Assembly: GCF_003289965.1 (NCBI RefSeq)
Contig: NZ_QMBQ01000009.1
Span: forward strand, 62,001-126,000
Direction of reading: 5' to 3'
DNA from: Mesorhizobium atlanticum
GTDB lineage: Bacteria > Pseudomonadota > Alphaproteobacteria > Rhizobiales > Rhizobiaceae
Length of the DNA stretch: 64,000 nt
Numbering within the stretch: position 1 is the first letter of the stretch; each line of letters starts with the position of its first letter. The translations under genes were made by a program, and so were the position numbers. Shown here piece after piece: positions 43,070 through 53,116 of the stretch. The notes beneath the pieces were generated by a model. The model did not search any database and was not told the DNA's origin. It saw only the letters and a program-made list of their open reading frames with translations.

Positions 43070-43334
43070 AGATTTCTCTGTTCTCCCAGTACCCCAGGGA
43101 GCCTCGTTTGTGAACGGAGGACGAGCTTGATGCGCTGACGTGCCGCTGTGCTCAAGCGGGCTGAGCGTGCAAGAAACAGAACCTAATGAGAGGCCCACCC
43201 AGGACGAGGCTCGAAGCACGGCGTCAGTCAGTGGCCGACCGGCAACCGAAACGAAACGATGGTCTTGGGCCGACATCTGTGAACAAGCGAGTGCGTCGAT
43301 TGCAATCCCCCCTATATTGCGCGCAATTACCCCC

Positions 43335-43724
43335 ATGGCTGCGGATGAACTGGATTCGCTGGTTTTCCAGATGGCGGTCGAAAGCGTCCGCGCGCTCTCC
43401 TTAGGCTTCACTGAAAAAGCCGCGGCGATAGCCGCCAGGAGCCGTGGTATCCTGCTTTTCGACGTGCGGATCAACGGTGACGCGGCGGTCCAGCGGATTG
43501 CGGCCATCCGGTATCCAAGCGACCGGACCGGCGTGCTGGCTTTGGACATACAAGGCCTTGTTATCCGGCATTGCATTGTCGGTGGAATTTTATCGGGTTT
43601 GACTGCGCCACTAGAGAATTGGACCAGCATGCCCCTGTCAATGCAGGCCAAAGTTAATATCGACCATCATGCCACTCTCTTCCTAGGGGCGTTGCGGAAG
43701 GCCGGACATATGTTGGTCGGCTAG
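43335..43724 (+). CDS. Hypothetical protein
   Basis: 129 residues if started at the ATG at 43335 (MAADELDSLVFQMAVESVRA), within a longer frame from 43140. The sequence LLFDVRINGDAAVQRIAAIR and VLALDIQGLVIRHCIVGGIL looks like a real alpha/beta protein. No family is recognised and no good ribosome-binding site is present. Confidence 0.4.
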   Translation: MAADELDSLVFQMAVESVRALSLGFTEKAAAIAARSRGILLFDVRINGDAAVQRIAAIRYPSDRTGVLALDIQGLVIRHCIVGGILSGLTAPLENWTSMPLSMQAKVNIDHHATLFLGALRKAGHMLVG

Positions 43725-44454
43725 GATTTGACGAGAATGCATGTTGCAGATTTTGGCATCCGGCATCGGTGCCGACATCGCCGGCATGACTGTCGTGCTT
43801 GAAACGGCGCCGCGAGCGCTGCAAAGCGATGGCACGACAAAGGGCATGAGGATATGCCAGGGTCGTCTCTTCTTGCCGTAAATCGAATATCCAGATCCGA
43901 CGCCCGGGAAGACTCGACAACAGCGAAAATGTGAGCGACGAAAGGGATGTGGCGGGCCGCCCTGCCCTCTTTCGATCGGGAGAGCTTCCGGTGCTCACTC
44001 GGCGACCGACAAGTCCTAATGGCAAACACCAAAACCGGCACACCGATGGCAATCGGCTTCGTCGCTGGAGGAAATGCAAGGCCTCGCTTGCCAGGCAGAG
44101 GCGTGCGACGCTTACCCCGTTGCTTGCTCGAGGATCTGATCGACGAATAGTCAGACAAGGAGGCGTTGGGCGCGGCCTACTTCGAGATTCCTAGAAGCGC
44201 GCCGGCAGCCTGGGCGGGGGCTTGGGGCGAGACTGCCGGCGCACGCCACTCACGAAGAGCAGCTCTTTTTGCGGTTCCGACATACGTAGTCAACCCAGCA
44301 GCCTCCGGGTGCCCGCTGTGCTGTTGTAACAGCGGTGCAATCTCGGCCATGGCGGCCGATTGTGGCTGGTGTGTTGGGCCGTTCTCGGCAACCAAGGTGA
44401 GCTCCAGCCAGCATCGTCTCGCCAAGCGCGCCGTTGCTGTCCTAGCCGATGCTA
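43725..44454. other. Intergenic region, no gene seen
   Basis: About 730 bases with only noise-like frames. Downstream of both flanking genes (convergent). Confidence 0.4.
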
Positions 44455-44703
44455 TTATGCAAGCGTCAGAGCACTCCGGGTGGCTATATCGCTCAAGACA
44501 GCATGAAGAAGCGTTCCAACTTCCTGTTCGGCGAGCCTGGGTGCAATCCCTGATTCGGACAGTTGAACGAGAATTTGCTTGGCGGTGTTGCGCCAGAAGG
44601 CATTCGCGTCTTCCCCGTTCTTCGATTCCAGGATTCGAGCGATACCTTCAACCAACTTCCGCCGCCGGTGCAGCGGAAAGGCGCTTATGTTCGAATCAGA
44701 CAT
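44455..44703 (-). CDS. Small hypothetical protein (DUF6074-like)
   Basis: 82 residues starting MSDSNISAFPLHRRRKLVEG, with GAGGTGATGA upstream of the ATG. The pattern SAFPLHRRRKLVE...A..FWR....LG resembles short helical proteins common in Mesorhizobium and Rhizobium, of unknown function. The ILESKNGEDANAFWRNTAKQ segment fits. It stands alone. Confidence 0.6.
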   Translation of the reverse strand: MSDSNISAFPLHRRRKLVEGIARILESKNGEDANAFWRNTAKQILVQLSESGIAPRLAEQEVGTLLHAVLSDIATRSALTLA

Positions 44704-45104
44704 TCATCACCTCACCCGTTAGCCTGCGAGTCTCTATTGGGGGCCCAAAAATCTTGTTAACAGCGTTTTTTTGCCGGTGATCCGCGATGGAATAAGCGTC
44801 GGCCAGGCTCGATGGCCGGTGCCGCGATAGCACTGGACATGGCGACAGGGCGAGTTTCGAGTTCCTGTTCAAGAGGGCCGTCAGCGATGATGAGCCGCTG
44901 GCCATAGGGCGTGATGCGGATACAGCCGACCGGTCCATTCGAGGGCAGGCAGGTTCTGGCTTCGGTGATGGCAGGATTGCAACGGCACCATGTGGAGGAA
45001 GCGCCCGACCGTGGACGCAGATTGTCCGGTATGGTGCCATTGCTTATTTGCCTACAAGGCACTGGTCTTCGGTCTGGGAAACCTTTTTCGGGACTTGTCC
45101 GAAA
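44704..45104. other. Intergenic region, no gene seen
   Basis: About 400 bases with no supported gene. Confidence 0.4.
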
Positions 45105-46079
45105 TCAGCGAATAACCGGCTCGCCGTGAAAGCGTCGGCGCGAGGGCGGCGAAACGCCGAAGCCGACTTCCATCATCAGCCGCGGGCTATGCGCCGGTAC
45201 GGTGCCCATGTGGAAGCCGAACGGATCCTCGACGAAACCAAGCCCTGCTTCTCCTGTAAGAGTGACGGCGCTTTGCTCGCCATAGACGCGCAGAACCTCT
45301 TCTGCGGGATGGCCGACGAGAAGCGTCAGTTGATGCTTGAGCGCGCGTCGCTTGTGGCTGCCGCGGACATAGACATGTGGACCGGTGCCCTCGTCTACCG
45401 GCAGCAGGTAAAAGAAGAACTTCAGCATCCGCCAGTCGTCAAGATCGAAGTGGTATTTGCCGAGCGATGCTAGGTTCTTGTCGGCGTCGGAGACCTGGCT
45501 GGTGGGGAAGCTCCACCAAACGCGCGTGGTGATCAGTTTCGCCTGGCCGCCGAGATAGTGTGCAGCGATATCCATGAGCAACGGATCATTTTGAATGGCG
45601 ACTGCCGCCTTGCAGCCGAGAATGCGCTCGAAATAGTGGCCGCTGAGCAATGGACGGCCGAAGCGAGCTTCAGCCTGTGCATGCTCCGTCGGCATGAATT
45701 CGAAACGGCGATCGAAATTGCCAAAGCAAGGCGTGCACCGGACAAAAGCTGCAATCTCCTCGTGGATAAATTTGGGCAAGACGAGTCCGGAAAAAAGCCC
45801 ATCCGACTGCAGCGCATCGACAACGTCCTGACGATTGACGCCGACAAACATTGTTTCCCCCGCTTTCTGCGACGCGCGAACAGGCTTTGCACCACGCCAG
45901 TGCATTTTCCGTGCAGGCATAGTGCGGGCGAACACGAACATCGGCAGCCACGCTGGATTCTCGCGAAGGTCCGACAGATATGTTGGAATGCGAACGGCCA
46001 TGCGACGTAGCATACTGCCGTTTCGCGCGATCGCCTCGAGACTTGTAGCGCCGGCTTTGTCGGTATTCGTAACGGTCAT
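45105..46079 (-). CDS. Phytanoyl-CoA-dioxygenase-like Fe(II)/2-oxoglutarate oxygenase
   Basis: 324 residues from the ATG at 46079 (TGAGGATCC upstream). A double-stranded beta-helix pattern is visible: an HxD pair in YHFDLDDWR (about residue 220), then FFYLLPVDEGTGPHVYVRGS, the distal metal His in FHMGTVPAHS and Arg in SPRLMMEVGF. It should hydroxylate a small organic substrate. No partner genes. A perfect dyad lies about 115 bases upstream. Confidence 0.65.
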   Translation of the reverse strand: MTVTNTDKAGATSLEAIARNGSMLRRMAVRIPTYLSDLRENPAWLPMFVFARTMPARKMHWRGAKPVRASQKAGETMFVGVNRQDVVDALQSDGLFSGLVLPKFIHEEIAAFVRCTPCFGNFDRRFEFMPTEHAQAEARFGRPLLSGHYFERILGCKAAVAIQNDPLLMDIAAHYLGGQAKLITTRVWWSFPTSQVSDADKNLASLGKYHFDLDDWRMLKFFFYLLPVDEGTGPHVYVRGSHKRRALKHQLTLLVGHPAEEVLRVYGEQSAVTLTGEAGLGFVEDPFGFHMGTVPAHSPRLMMEVGFGVSPPSRRRFHGEPVIR

Positions 46080-46192
46080 TAGGATCCTCAGGTATGAATG
46101 CACTTTCAACGAAGCATTAGTTCCCACTGCTTCGCTTCGGATTACCCAAGCCCGAATCCCGCGGCGGCAGAACGCTAACCGCGCGTCAAATT

Positions 46193-46207
46193 TTGTGCAA
46201 TGCACAA
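46193..46207. promoter_or_regulatory. Perfect palindrome upstream of the dioxygenase gene
   Basis: TTGTGCAATGCACAA, 15 bases with 7-bp arms, about 115 bases upstream of the ATG at 46079. Looks like a dimeric regulator site; the regulator is unknown. Confidence 0.45.
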
Positions 46208-46332
46208 TTGCCTCGCTCTGCAGCACAGTAAGGATTGCGAAGCTGTCGCCGTAATTACCTCAGGAATCGTCTATAGCCGCCGCCCATCAGGTAGCGGCCC
46301 GTTTGGATGCACGATCGCGAAGATGGCCGCCC

Positions 46333-46910
46333 ACGTGTAAACCCATGTTTCAGGAAGCGCTTCCCGCGCTGACGCGCGCCGGTATCGCGCATCTCTATTT
46401 CGAGAGCATTCAACCGTTCGAAGACGGCAATGGCCGCATAGGGCGTACCCTTTGCGAAAAGGCGCTGGCGCAAAACTGGGCGAGCCGAGCCTCATCGCGG
46501 TAGCCTATACGATCGAGCGTTATCGCAAGGCCTACTACGACCGCCTGGAAGCCAGCAACAAGAGCAACGCGATTGCCGACTGGCTGCTCTACTTTGCCAA
46601 CACGATCCTAGACGCGCAGCGCGTAACGCTTGCTCGCGTCGAGTTCTCTGTCGCCAAGGCCAAGTACTACGAGCATCACCGGGGTCAGTTCAACGAGAGC
46701 CAGGAGAAGGTGATCGCTCGAATGTTCCGTGAGGGCATCACCGGTTTCAAGGGCGGTCTCAGCGCCGAGAACTATATCGCCATCACCCAGGCGTCTCGCG
46801 CCACGACGACAAGGGACCTGCAGGATCTGGTTGCCAAGGGTGCGCTGACAAGAACTGGTGAACTCCGACACACGCGTTACACGCTGAACATTCGTGACGA
46901 TCGTGCGTAA
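46333..46910 (+). pseudogene. fic family gene, truncated and frameshifted
   Basis: ESIQPFEDGNGRIGRTLCEK matches the Fic motif HPFxxGNGRxxR, but the catalytic His is Gln. The frame breaks after KALAQ; the following text (KLGEPSLIAVAYTIERYRKA and on to RYTLNIRDDRA at 46910) is in another frame and is the usual C-terminal wHTH region. The N-terminal half is missing. Confidence 0.7.
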
Positions 46911-47289
46911 ATCCCATCGGCGAACGAAGGGACAGGCTGTTAAAGAGCCAGCTTGTCTCAATATCGGTGAGTGGCGAACAGCTACCCGGCAGGAGTTCGT
47001 GGAGTGGGTTACCCGCGACCGGAAGCCTAAGAAAAGGGATGGTGCTGCCATTCTCGCAGTCAGGTCACGGCTCAAAGCCGGCTGCGGACCACGCCATAGC
47101 CTCACCGAGATCGGCAATATCAACGCTTGCAGACAGTTGCTCGCCGAAGTTTTCAAATACGCGATGCATTTTCGCGTTGCCAACCTCCGTGAATGTCGCT
47201 CGATGCCAGCACAGATTTGGACTGAACGATCCCGCACCGATGCCAGGCGCGCGACCCTTTTACCATCATCGCCTCCTGCTGGTGGTCGA
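46911..47289. other. Decayed region, no gene seen
   Basis: About 380 bases between the fic and panB remnants. No recognisable coding sequence. Confidence 0.4.
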
Positions 47290-47460
47290 ACCGCGCAGCA
47301 CCATGCCGACACTGTCGCCGACAAGAACGATGTCGCAATGTCGATCGACCAGCTTTGCAACCGACGTCGCATAGGTCGTCAAGCAGACGAGCGGGGCGCC
47401 ACCTTTACGGGCCCGAATATCGGGCTGTGTAATTTCCTTTGAAAGACCAGCTGCGCTAAC
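47290..47460 (-). pseudogene. panB: 5' fragment of panB
   Basis: 57 codons read [38 protein letters not shown] and [13 protein letters not shown], the N-terminus of ketopantoate hydroxymethyltransferase. The start codon position is GTT, and the text ends abruptly after VLRG. Remnant of a pantothenate gene; panD at 57220 is intact. Confidence 0.65.
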
Positions 47461-47538
47461 GCGAACTGCCTTCCCCCACGTGACCCACCGCGGGTGTCGC
47501 GTTTGACACGATTTTGTGCAGTTGCGAAGAGCTAAAAA

Positions 47539-48591
47539 ATGGCCATGCAGTTGCGCGGTGTTGACGCTGCGTTTAGATTAAATCGATTAAGGCACGCAGG
47601 CCTACCAACCACTTTCGCGACCATGGACAAACAGGCAAAAGGAACCAGGAAAGACCGAGCCGCCTTCAAAGCCGATGAAGTCAAAGTGGACCTGATCGCT
47701 TTTGTCGTCGCTGTAAACGACAACGAACCCTGCGTCCTCACCATCGGCCAGGCGGATACACTACCTTCCGGACCATTTGCGCTTGAGCACCGATCGCTGC
47801 AATCCGGGTTGAGGGGGTGGGTGGAGCAGCAGACCGGCCATCCGCTGGGCTATATTGAGCAGCTCTACACCTTCGCCGATCGAGACCGCATCGGCTCCGA
47901 GCGTCGACAGCGCGCTATCTCAATCAGCTATCTCGCGCTCACGCGCAAGGAACAGGCAGCTGCCTCACGCAAGTGCGGTTGGCGAAGCTGGTATGAATAT
48001 TTTCCATGGGAAGACCACCGTTTCGGGACGCCGCCGGTATTGCTGGATGTCCTGCGACCGCGGCTGATTGAATGGGCAGGCGGCGCTGCCGACGCGGCGA
48101 CGAGACGCGAACGTCGACAGCGGGCAGCGACGGCATTCGGCTTCGACGGCCGCCATTGGAATGAAGACCTTACGCTTCAACGCTACGAGTTAATCTACGA
48201 AGCAGGTCTGGTCCAAGAGGCGGGAAGCGCACGCGACGCGACGCGGCCTTCGCTGGTGCCCAGCAAGTCCATGGTCGCCGATCACCGCCGCATCGTAGCG
48301 ACCGGCATTGCGCGACTGCGCGCCAAGATCAAATACCGGCCGGTCGTCTTTGAACTGATGCCGCAGTCGTTCACTTTGCTACAGCTGCAACGAACCGTCG
48401 AAGCTCTCGCGGGCAGGCTGATCAACAAGCCGAACTTTCGTCGCCTCATAGAGCAGCAGGAGCTGGTCGAGGAGACTGGCGAGACTTCGGTCGATACAGG
48501 CGGGCGACCGGCAAAACTCTATCGCTTCCGCCACGCGGTCCTGGACGAAACGCCCATAGTCGGCACAAAATTGCCCGTCGCGCGGGGTTGA
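47539..48591 (+). CDS. nadQ: NadQ-type regulator of NAD synthesis (NUDIX-like plus wHTH)
   Basis: 350 residues from the ATG at 47539; an ATG at 47623 is possible. The N-terminal NUDIX-like domain ([40 protein letters not shown]) lacks an intact NUDIX box, so it should bind rather than cut nucleotides. The C-terminal winged helix is [20 protein letters not shown] with GRPAKLYRF. Such proteins repress nadABC in alphaproteobacteria. It lies directly upstream of nadABC, and repeated TTATAGTC sites fill the gap. Confidence 0.8.
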   Translation: MAMQLRGVDAAFRLNRLRHAGLPTTFATMDKQAKGTRKDRAAFKADEVKVDLIAFVVAVNDNEPCVLTIGQADTLPSGPFALEHRSLQSGLRGWVEQQTGHPLGYIEQLYTFADRDRIGSERRQRAISISYLALTRKEQAAASRKCGWRSWYEYFPWEDHRFGTPPVLLDVLRPRLIEWAGGAADAATRRERRQRAATAFGFDGRHWNEDLTLQRYELIYEAGLVQEAGSARDATRPSLVPSKSMVADHRRIVATGIARLRAKIKYRPVVFELMPQSFTLLQLQRTVEALAGRLINKPNFRRLIEQQELVEETGETSVDTGGRPAKLYRFRHAVLDETPIVGTKLPVARG

Positions 48592-48630
48592 CACGCTTAT
48601 AGTCGGGATAGATATATACCCCTTATAGTC
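48588..48630 (+). promoter_or_regulatory. nadA promoter with candidate NadQ operators
   Basis: TTGACA (48588-48593), 17 bases, then GATATA (48611-48616) form a sigma-70-like promoter. TTATAGTC occurs twice, at 48597-48604 and 48623-48630, flanking the -10. This is the expected place for a repressor encoded by the preceding gene. Confidence 0.55.
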
Positions 48631-48655
48631 AAATGGATTATAATTGGAGGGGCCG

Positions 48656-49630
48656 ATGAGCGGGGCGTTACCTTCAGCCGCGTCTCTTTATCGGCGCGTC
48701 TGGCGCGTCATCCCGCCGGGGGAATGGGCGGCGTTCAGCGATGACATCGAGGCCATTTTGGCGCTCAAGCGCGAGCGCAATGCAGTCATCCTGGCCCACA
48801 ACTATCAAACACCCGAGATCTTCCACTGCGTAGCCGACATCGTCGGCGACAGCTTGGCGCTCGCCCGCAAGGCTATGACGGTCGAGGCGCAAGTCATCGT
48901 GCTGGCTGGTGTGCATTTCATGGCCGAAACGGCCAAGCTGCTTAATCCGGACAAGACGGTGCTCATTCCCGATCTCGACGCCGGTTGCTCGCTGGCGGAC
49001 TCGATCACGGCACAAGATGTGCGCTTGATGCGCCAGCGCTATCCCGGCGTGCCGATCGTCACCTATGTCAACACCTCAGCCGAAGTCAAAGCCGAGTCGG
49101 ATATCTGCTGTACATCGGGCAACGCCAAGGCGGTCGTCGAATCCCTTGGGGCTTCCCGAGTGATCATGTTGCCGGACGAATATTTGGCCCACAACATCGC
49201 TGCCCAGACCGGTGTTGAGATCATCGCCTGGAAAGGCCATTGCGAGGTGCATGAGCGCTTCACGCCGGCCGATATCCGCGAGCTGCGCGAAAGCCATCCC
49301 GGCGTGACGGTGCTGGCCCATCCCGAATGCCCGCCCGACGTGGTGGCCGAAGCCGACTTTTCCGGCTCGACTGCAGCCATGTGCGACTATGTCGAAATGC
49401 AAAAGCCGCCACGTGTCGTGCTGATGACGGAATGCTCGATGAGCGACAACGTCGCGTTAGCGCACCCAGAGATCGAGTTCATCCGGCCGTGCAATTTGTG
49501 CCCGCACATGAAGCAAATCACGCTTGCCAATATCCGCATGGCGCTCGAGCAAAACCGGCATGTCGTGACTCTTGAGCCGGCGATTGCCGGACGCGCGCGG
49601 CTTGCGGTCGAACGGATGCTTACAATTTGA
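48656..49630 (+). CDS. nadA: Quinolinate synthase NadA
   Basis: 324 residues from the ATG at 48656 (TTGGAGGGGCCG upstream). 4Fe-4S enzyme: [13 protein letters not shown], the first cluster Cys in [15 protein letters not shown] and the final cluster Cys in PCNLCPHMK are present. It condenses iminoaspartate with DHAP to quinolinate. First gene of nadABC; the stop overlaps the nadB start. Confidence 0.92.
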   Translation: MSGALPSAASLYRRVWRVIPPGEWAAFSDDIEAILALKRERNAVILAHNYQTPEIFHCVADIVGDSLALARKAMTVEAQVIVLAGVHFMAETAKLLNPDKTVLIPDLDAGCSLADSITAQDVRLMRQRYPGVPIVTYVNTSAEVKAESDICCTSGNAKAVVESLGASRVIMLPDEYLAHNIAAQTGVEIIAWKGHCEVHERFTPADIRELRESHPGVTVLAHPECPPDVVAEADFSGSTAAMCDYVEMQKPPRVVLMTECSMSDNVALAHPEIEFIRPCNLCPHMKQITLANIRMALEQNRHVVTLEPAIAGRARLAVERMLTI

Positions 49631-51168
49631 CCGCCTCGATCCGCAGCTTCTTCGGGCGGCCTATCATCATCGGCGGCGGCATAGCCGGACTGATGACGGC
49701 ACTGCATCTGGCGCCTGAGCCGGTGCTTGTTCTGTCCAGGGCGCTGTTGGGAGCCGAGGCATCAAGCAGCTCGGCACAAGGGGGCCTGGCTGCTTGTTTC
49801 GGCGAAGACGACGATCCGACCCTTCACTTGGCCGATACGCTCGCCGCCGGCGACGGCCTTTGCGATACAGACATGGCGAGCCGCATCCTCCAAGCCGCGC
49901 CGGGGGCGATCGAGGAACTTGCGCGCTTTGGCGTCTGCTTCGACCGTACGCCGAAAGGATCATTGTGCCTCGGATTGGAGGCTGCACACAGTCAACGTCG
50001 CATCGTTCATGCGCATGGCGATGGTAGCGGGCGTGAGGTCATGCGCGCTCTTGTTGCGGCCGTGCGCTCCTCGCCCTCGATCGTTGTCGTGGAGGGAGTA
50101 GAAGCGCGCCGGCTGGCGGTCAGGGAGAATGCAATCCGAGGCGTCTGGGCGAGCTGTTCGCTAGGACCTGTGTTCTTCGGCTCACGGCGGGTCATCCTTG
50201 CCACCGGTGGAATCGGCGGGCTATTTCTCGACACCACCAATCCTCCTGGCAGTTGCGGACAGGGTCTGGCACTTGCGGCCCGTGCCGGCGCTGTTCTTGC
50301 GGACCTCGAGTTCATCCAATTCCACCCGACCGCGCTTGAGAGCCCCGAACGCCCCATGACGCTGGTCAGCGAGGCCGTCCGAGGCGAAGGCGCTACCCTG
50401 ATCGATGAGACCGGTCGCCGCTTCCTAGATGGAGTGCCGGGCGCCGAACTCGCGCCTCGCGACGTCGTGGCGCGTGCAGTCTGGAGCCATCTGGCAGGCG
50501 GCCATCAGGTCTTCCTCGACGCGCGCAAACGGCCTGGCCCGGAATTTGTTCGACACTTCCCGACAATCGCAGCTGCCTGTCGCGGACTGGGCATTGATCC
50601 CGTGCACGATCCCATTCCCATTCATCCTGCCCAACACTATCACATGGGTGGTGTCGCTGTGGATGGGTTCGGCAGGACGTCGGTCAAGGGCTTGTGGGCC
50701 TGTGGCGAAGCTGCTTCGACCGGACTGCATGGCGCCAACAGGCTCGCCAGCAATTCCTTGACCGAGGCCGTCGTGTGCGCGCGGTGGGTCGCCGAAAGCG
50801 TAGCCGGCACGCCTTCTCGAAGAACAAAGCCAGTGTTTGCGGGCGATTACCCATCGCCAGATCCGATACCGGTGCGTGCGTTCGTCTCGCGCGCACTCGG
50901 AATTGTGCGCAATGGTGACGATTTGAAAGCAGCCGCACGGGCGTTGTTGCCGCTCGCCGAAAGCGAGAACGCGGCCTCGGATCCGGCGGCTGTCGCTCTG
51001 ATGATTGCTATTTGTGCCTTGCGGCGCCGAGAGAGCCGCGGCGCTCATTACCGCGAGGATTTTCCTCGTCATGCGGCTGTTGCGCGACGTTCCGAGATCA
51101 CCCTGGATGCCGCCTTGGCCGCAGCGCGGGAACTGGCACACTCGCCAACCCTTGAAGGCGCCCTTTGA
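49627..51168 (+). CDS. nadB: L-aspartate oxidase NadB
   Basis: 513 residues from a TTG start overlapping the nadA stop (TTGA). FAD motif [29 protein letters not shown], and the substrate region [19 protein letters not shown] with [19 protein letters not shown]. It oxidises aspartate to iminoaspartate for NadA. The length is typical of rhizobial NadB. Confidence 0.92.
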   Translation: MTASIRSFFGRPIIIGGGIAGLMTALHLAPEPVLVLSRALLGAEASSSSAQGGLAACFGEDDDPTLHLADTLAAGDGLCDTDMASRILQAAPGAIEELARFGVCFDRTPKGSLCLGLEAAHSQRRIVHAHGDGSGREVMRALVAAVRSSPSIVVVEGVEARRLAVRENAIRGVWASCSLGPVFFGSRRVILATGGIGGLFLDTTNPPGSCGQGLALAARAGAVLADLEFIQFHPTALESPERPMTLVSEAVRGEGATLIDETGRRFLDGVPGAELAPRDVVARAVWSHLAGGHQVFLDARKRPGPEFVRHFPTIAAACRGLGIDPVHDPIPIHPAQHYHMGGVAVDGFGRTSVKGLWACGEAASTGLHGANRLASNSLTEAVVCARWVAESVAGTPSRRTKPVFAGDYPSPDPIPVRAFVSRALGIVRNGDDLKAAARALLPLAESENAASDPAAVALMIAICALRRRESRGAHYREDFPRHAAVARRSEITLDAALAAARELAHSPTLEGAL

Positions 51169-52022
51169 TGAGCCTGTCACCGCTTCCCGCAATCGTGCTC
51201 GAGCCGCTGGTGCGGTCAACCCTTCTCGAAGACCTTGGCAGAGCAGGTGACGTCACCACCGAGGCGACGGTCGCGAAGTATCATCACACCACGACTGTGC
51301 TAGCCGCACGCCAGCCCGGGGTTGTCGCCGGGCTCGATCTGGTGAGCCTCGCATTCAGGTTGATCGACCACAATGTCAAGATGGATGTGATCCGGGCGGA
51401 CGGCAGCAGAGTTGCGCGAGGGGAGATAATTGCATCGGTGAGTGGTCCGACCCGGGCCATTCTCACCGCTGAACGGACGGCGCTGAATTTCTTGTGCCAT
51501 CTGAGTGGCATTGCCACGGCAACCGCTTCGATTGTTGCAGCGGTTCGCGGACATCGCGCCAAGATCATCTGTACCAGAAAGACCACGCCCGGGTTGCGAG
51601 CTGTCGAAAAATATGCCGTGCGCGCCGGCGGCGGCGTCAATCACCGCTTCGGCCTCGATGACGCCGTCCTGATCAAGGACAACCACATTGCGGTTGCGGG
51701 CGGTATCCGCCCCGCCATCAAACGCGCGCGAGAGAACGTCGGCCATCTCGTCAAGATCGAAGTCGAGGTCGACACGCTGGCTCAGTTGGAAGAAGCCCTC
51801 TCGCTCGCCCCGGACGCTGTCCTGCTCGACAACATGTCGCTCGATGAGCTTAGCCAGGCGGTGGCCATGGTTGCCGGCCGATCAATCACGGAGGCATCGG
51901 GGCAGATCACCGCTGCAACAGCGCCGGCTATCGCAGCCACAGGCGTCGATCTGATCTCCGTCGGCTGGCTGACCCACAGTGCGCCAATTCTCGATATCGG
52001 ACTGGACTTTTGCTCGCCATGA
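51168..52022 (+). CDS. nadC: Nicotinate-nucleotide pyrophosphorylase NadC
   Basis: 284 residues; the ATG overlaps the nadB stop (TGATG). Family motifs: LLEDLGRAGDVTTEA, ERTALNFLCHLSGIAT, CTRKTTPGLR, GGGVNHRFGLDDAVLIKDNH and IEVEVD. It converts quinolinate to nicotinate mononucleotide, completing de novo synthesis with NadA and NadB. Confidence 0.92.
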   Translation: MSLSPLPAIVLEPLVRSTLLEDLGRAGDVTTEATVAKYHHTTTVLAARQPGVVAGLDLVSLAFRLIDHNVKMDVIRADGSRVARGEIIASVSGPTRAILTAERTALNFLCHLSGIATATASIVAAVRGHRAKIICTRKTTPGLRAVEKYAVRAGGGVNHRFGLDDAVLIKDNHIAVAGGIRPAIKRARENVGHLVKIEVEVDTLAQLEEALSLAPDAVLLDNMSLDELSQAVAMVAGRSITEASGQITAATAPAIAATGVDLISVGWLTHSAPILDIGLDFCSP

Positions 52023-52117
52023 ACGGCCAACGAGGGTTGGGCATCGACAGCATTCGAATCGGCATGGGTCGGACGAAGAAGCCAGGATAGGCGAAGAGCT
52101 AAAAAAACAGGACGGGT

Positions 52118-53116
52118 ATGCGCGACACCAATCCGACTAAGACGATGTCACGGGCGCAATGTGCTGATGACGGGATGTGGACCGTGGAGAAGGCTCGGGC
52201 ACTTCACGACGCACCCTTCAACAATCTGCTCTTCCTGGCGCAAACCGTTCACCGCCAGAATTTCGACCCCAACAAGGTCCAGCTCAGCCGGCTTCTCAGC
52301 ATCAAGACTGGCGGCTGCCCGGAGGATTGCGGCTATTGCAGCCAGTCGGCGCATCACGAGACCGGCTTGAGGGCCTCGAAGCTGATGGAGGTCGAGCGCG
52401 TCATCGCCGAAGCGACCAAGGCACGTGACGCCGGCGCGACCCGTTATTGCATGGGCGCGGCCTGGCGCAATCCCAAGCCGCGCGACATGGATGCGGTGGT
52501 CGCCATGGTTGAAGGCGTCAAGGCGCTCGGCATGGAAACCTGCATGACGCTCGGCATGCTCGATCTCGAGCAAGCCGCGCGACTGAAGCAGGCGGGGCTC
52601 GACTACTACAACCACAACATCGACACGTCGGAACGCTATTACAGCGAGATCATCAGCACGCGCAGCTTTGCCGATCGGCTCGATACGCTCGACAATGTTC
52701 GCCAGTCGGGCATCAAGGTCTGCTGCGGCGGCATTATCGGCATGGGCGAGGAGCCGGCGGACCGGATCGACATGCTGGTCACGCTCGCCAATCTGCCGGA
52801 ACATCCCGAAAGCGTGCCGATCAACATGCTCATCCCGATCGCCGGCACGCCGCTTGCCGAAGCAAGGCCGGTCGAACCGATCGAGTTCGTCCGCTTGATT
52901 GCGCTTGCCCGTATCATGATGCCGAAATCGCATGTCCGCCTTTCGGCCGGCCGCACCGCCATGACCGACGAGATGCAGGCGCTGTGCTTTTTTGCCGGCG
53001 CCAATTCGATCTTCGTCGGCGATACGCTGCTGACGGCGGACAATCCGGGCGAGGATAAGGATACGTTGCTGTTTAGGCGTCTCGGCATCGAGCCGATGGA
53101 ACTCGATGCGCAATGA
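52118..53116 (+). CDS. bioB: Biotin synthase BioB
   Basis: 332 residues. Radical SAM cluster [13 protein letters not shown] and the 2Fe-2S ligands (CMGAAWR, CMTLGM, CCGGI, RLSAGR) are present. Last step of biotin synthesis. A 16-base stretch GCGAAGAGCTAAAAAA lies 12 bases upstream, identical to the one at nadQ. No BioR-type box was seen. First gene of bioBFDAZ; the stop overlaps bioF. Confidence 0.93.
   Translation: MRDTNPTKTMSRAQCADDGMWTVEKARALHDAPFNNLLFLAQTVHRQNFDPNKVQLSRLLSIKTGGCPEDCGYCSQSAHHETGLRASKLMEVERVIAEATKARDAGATRYCMGAAWRNPKPRDMDAVVAMVEGVKALGMETCMTLGMLDLEQAARLKQAGLDYYNHNIDTSERYYSEIISTRSFADRLDTLDNVRQSGIKVCCGGIIGMGEEPADRIDMLVTLANLPEHPESVPINMLIPIAGTPLAEARPVEPIEFVRLIALARIMMPKSHVRLSAGRTAMTDEMQALCFFAGANSIFVGDTLLTADNPGEDKDTLLFRRLGIEPMELDAQ

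Noticed and set aside
52023-52117. BioR operator upstream of bioB
   Set aside because: No TTATMKATAA-like palindrome present.
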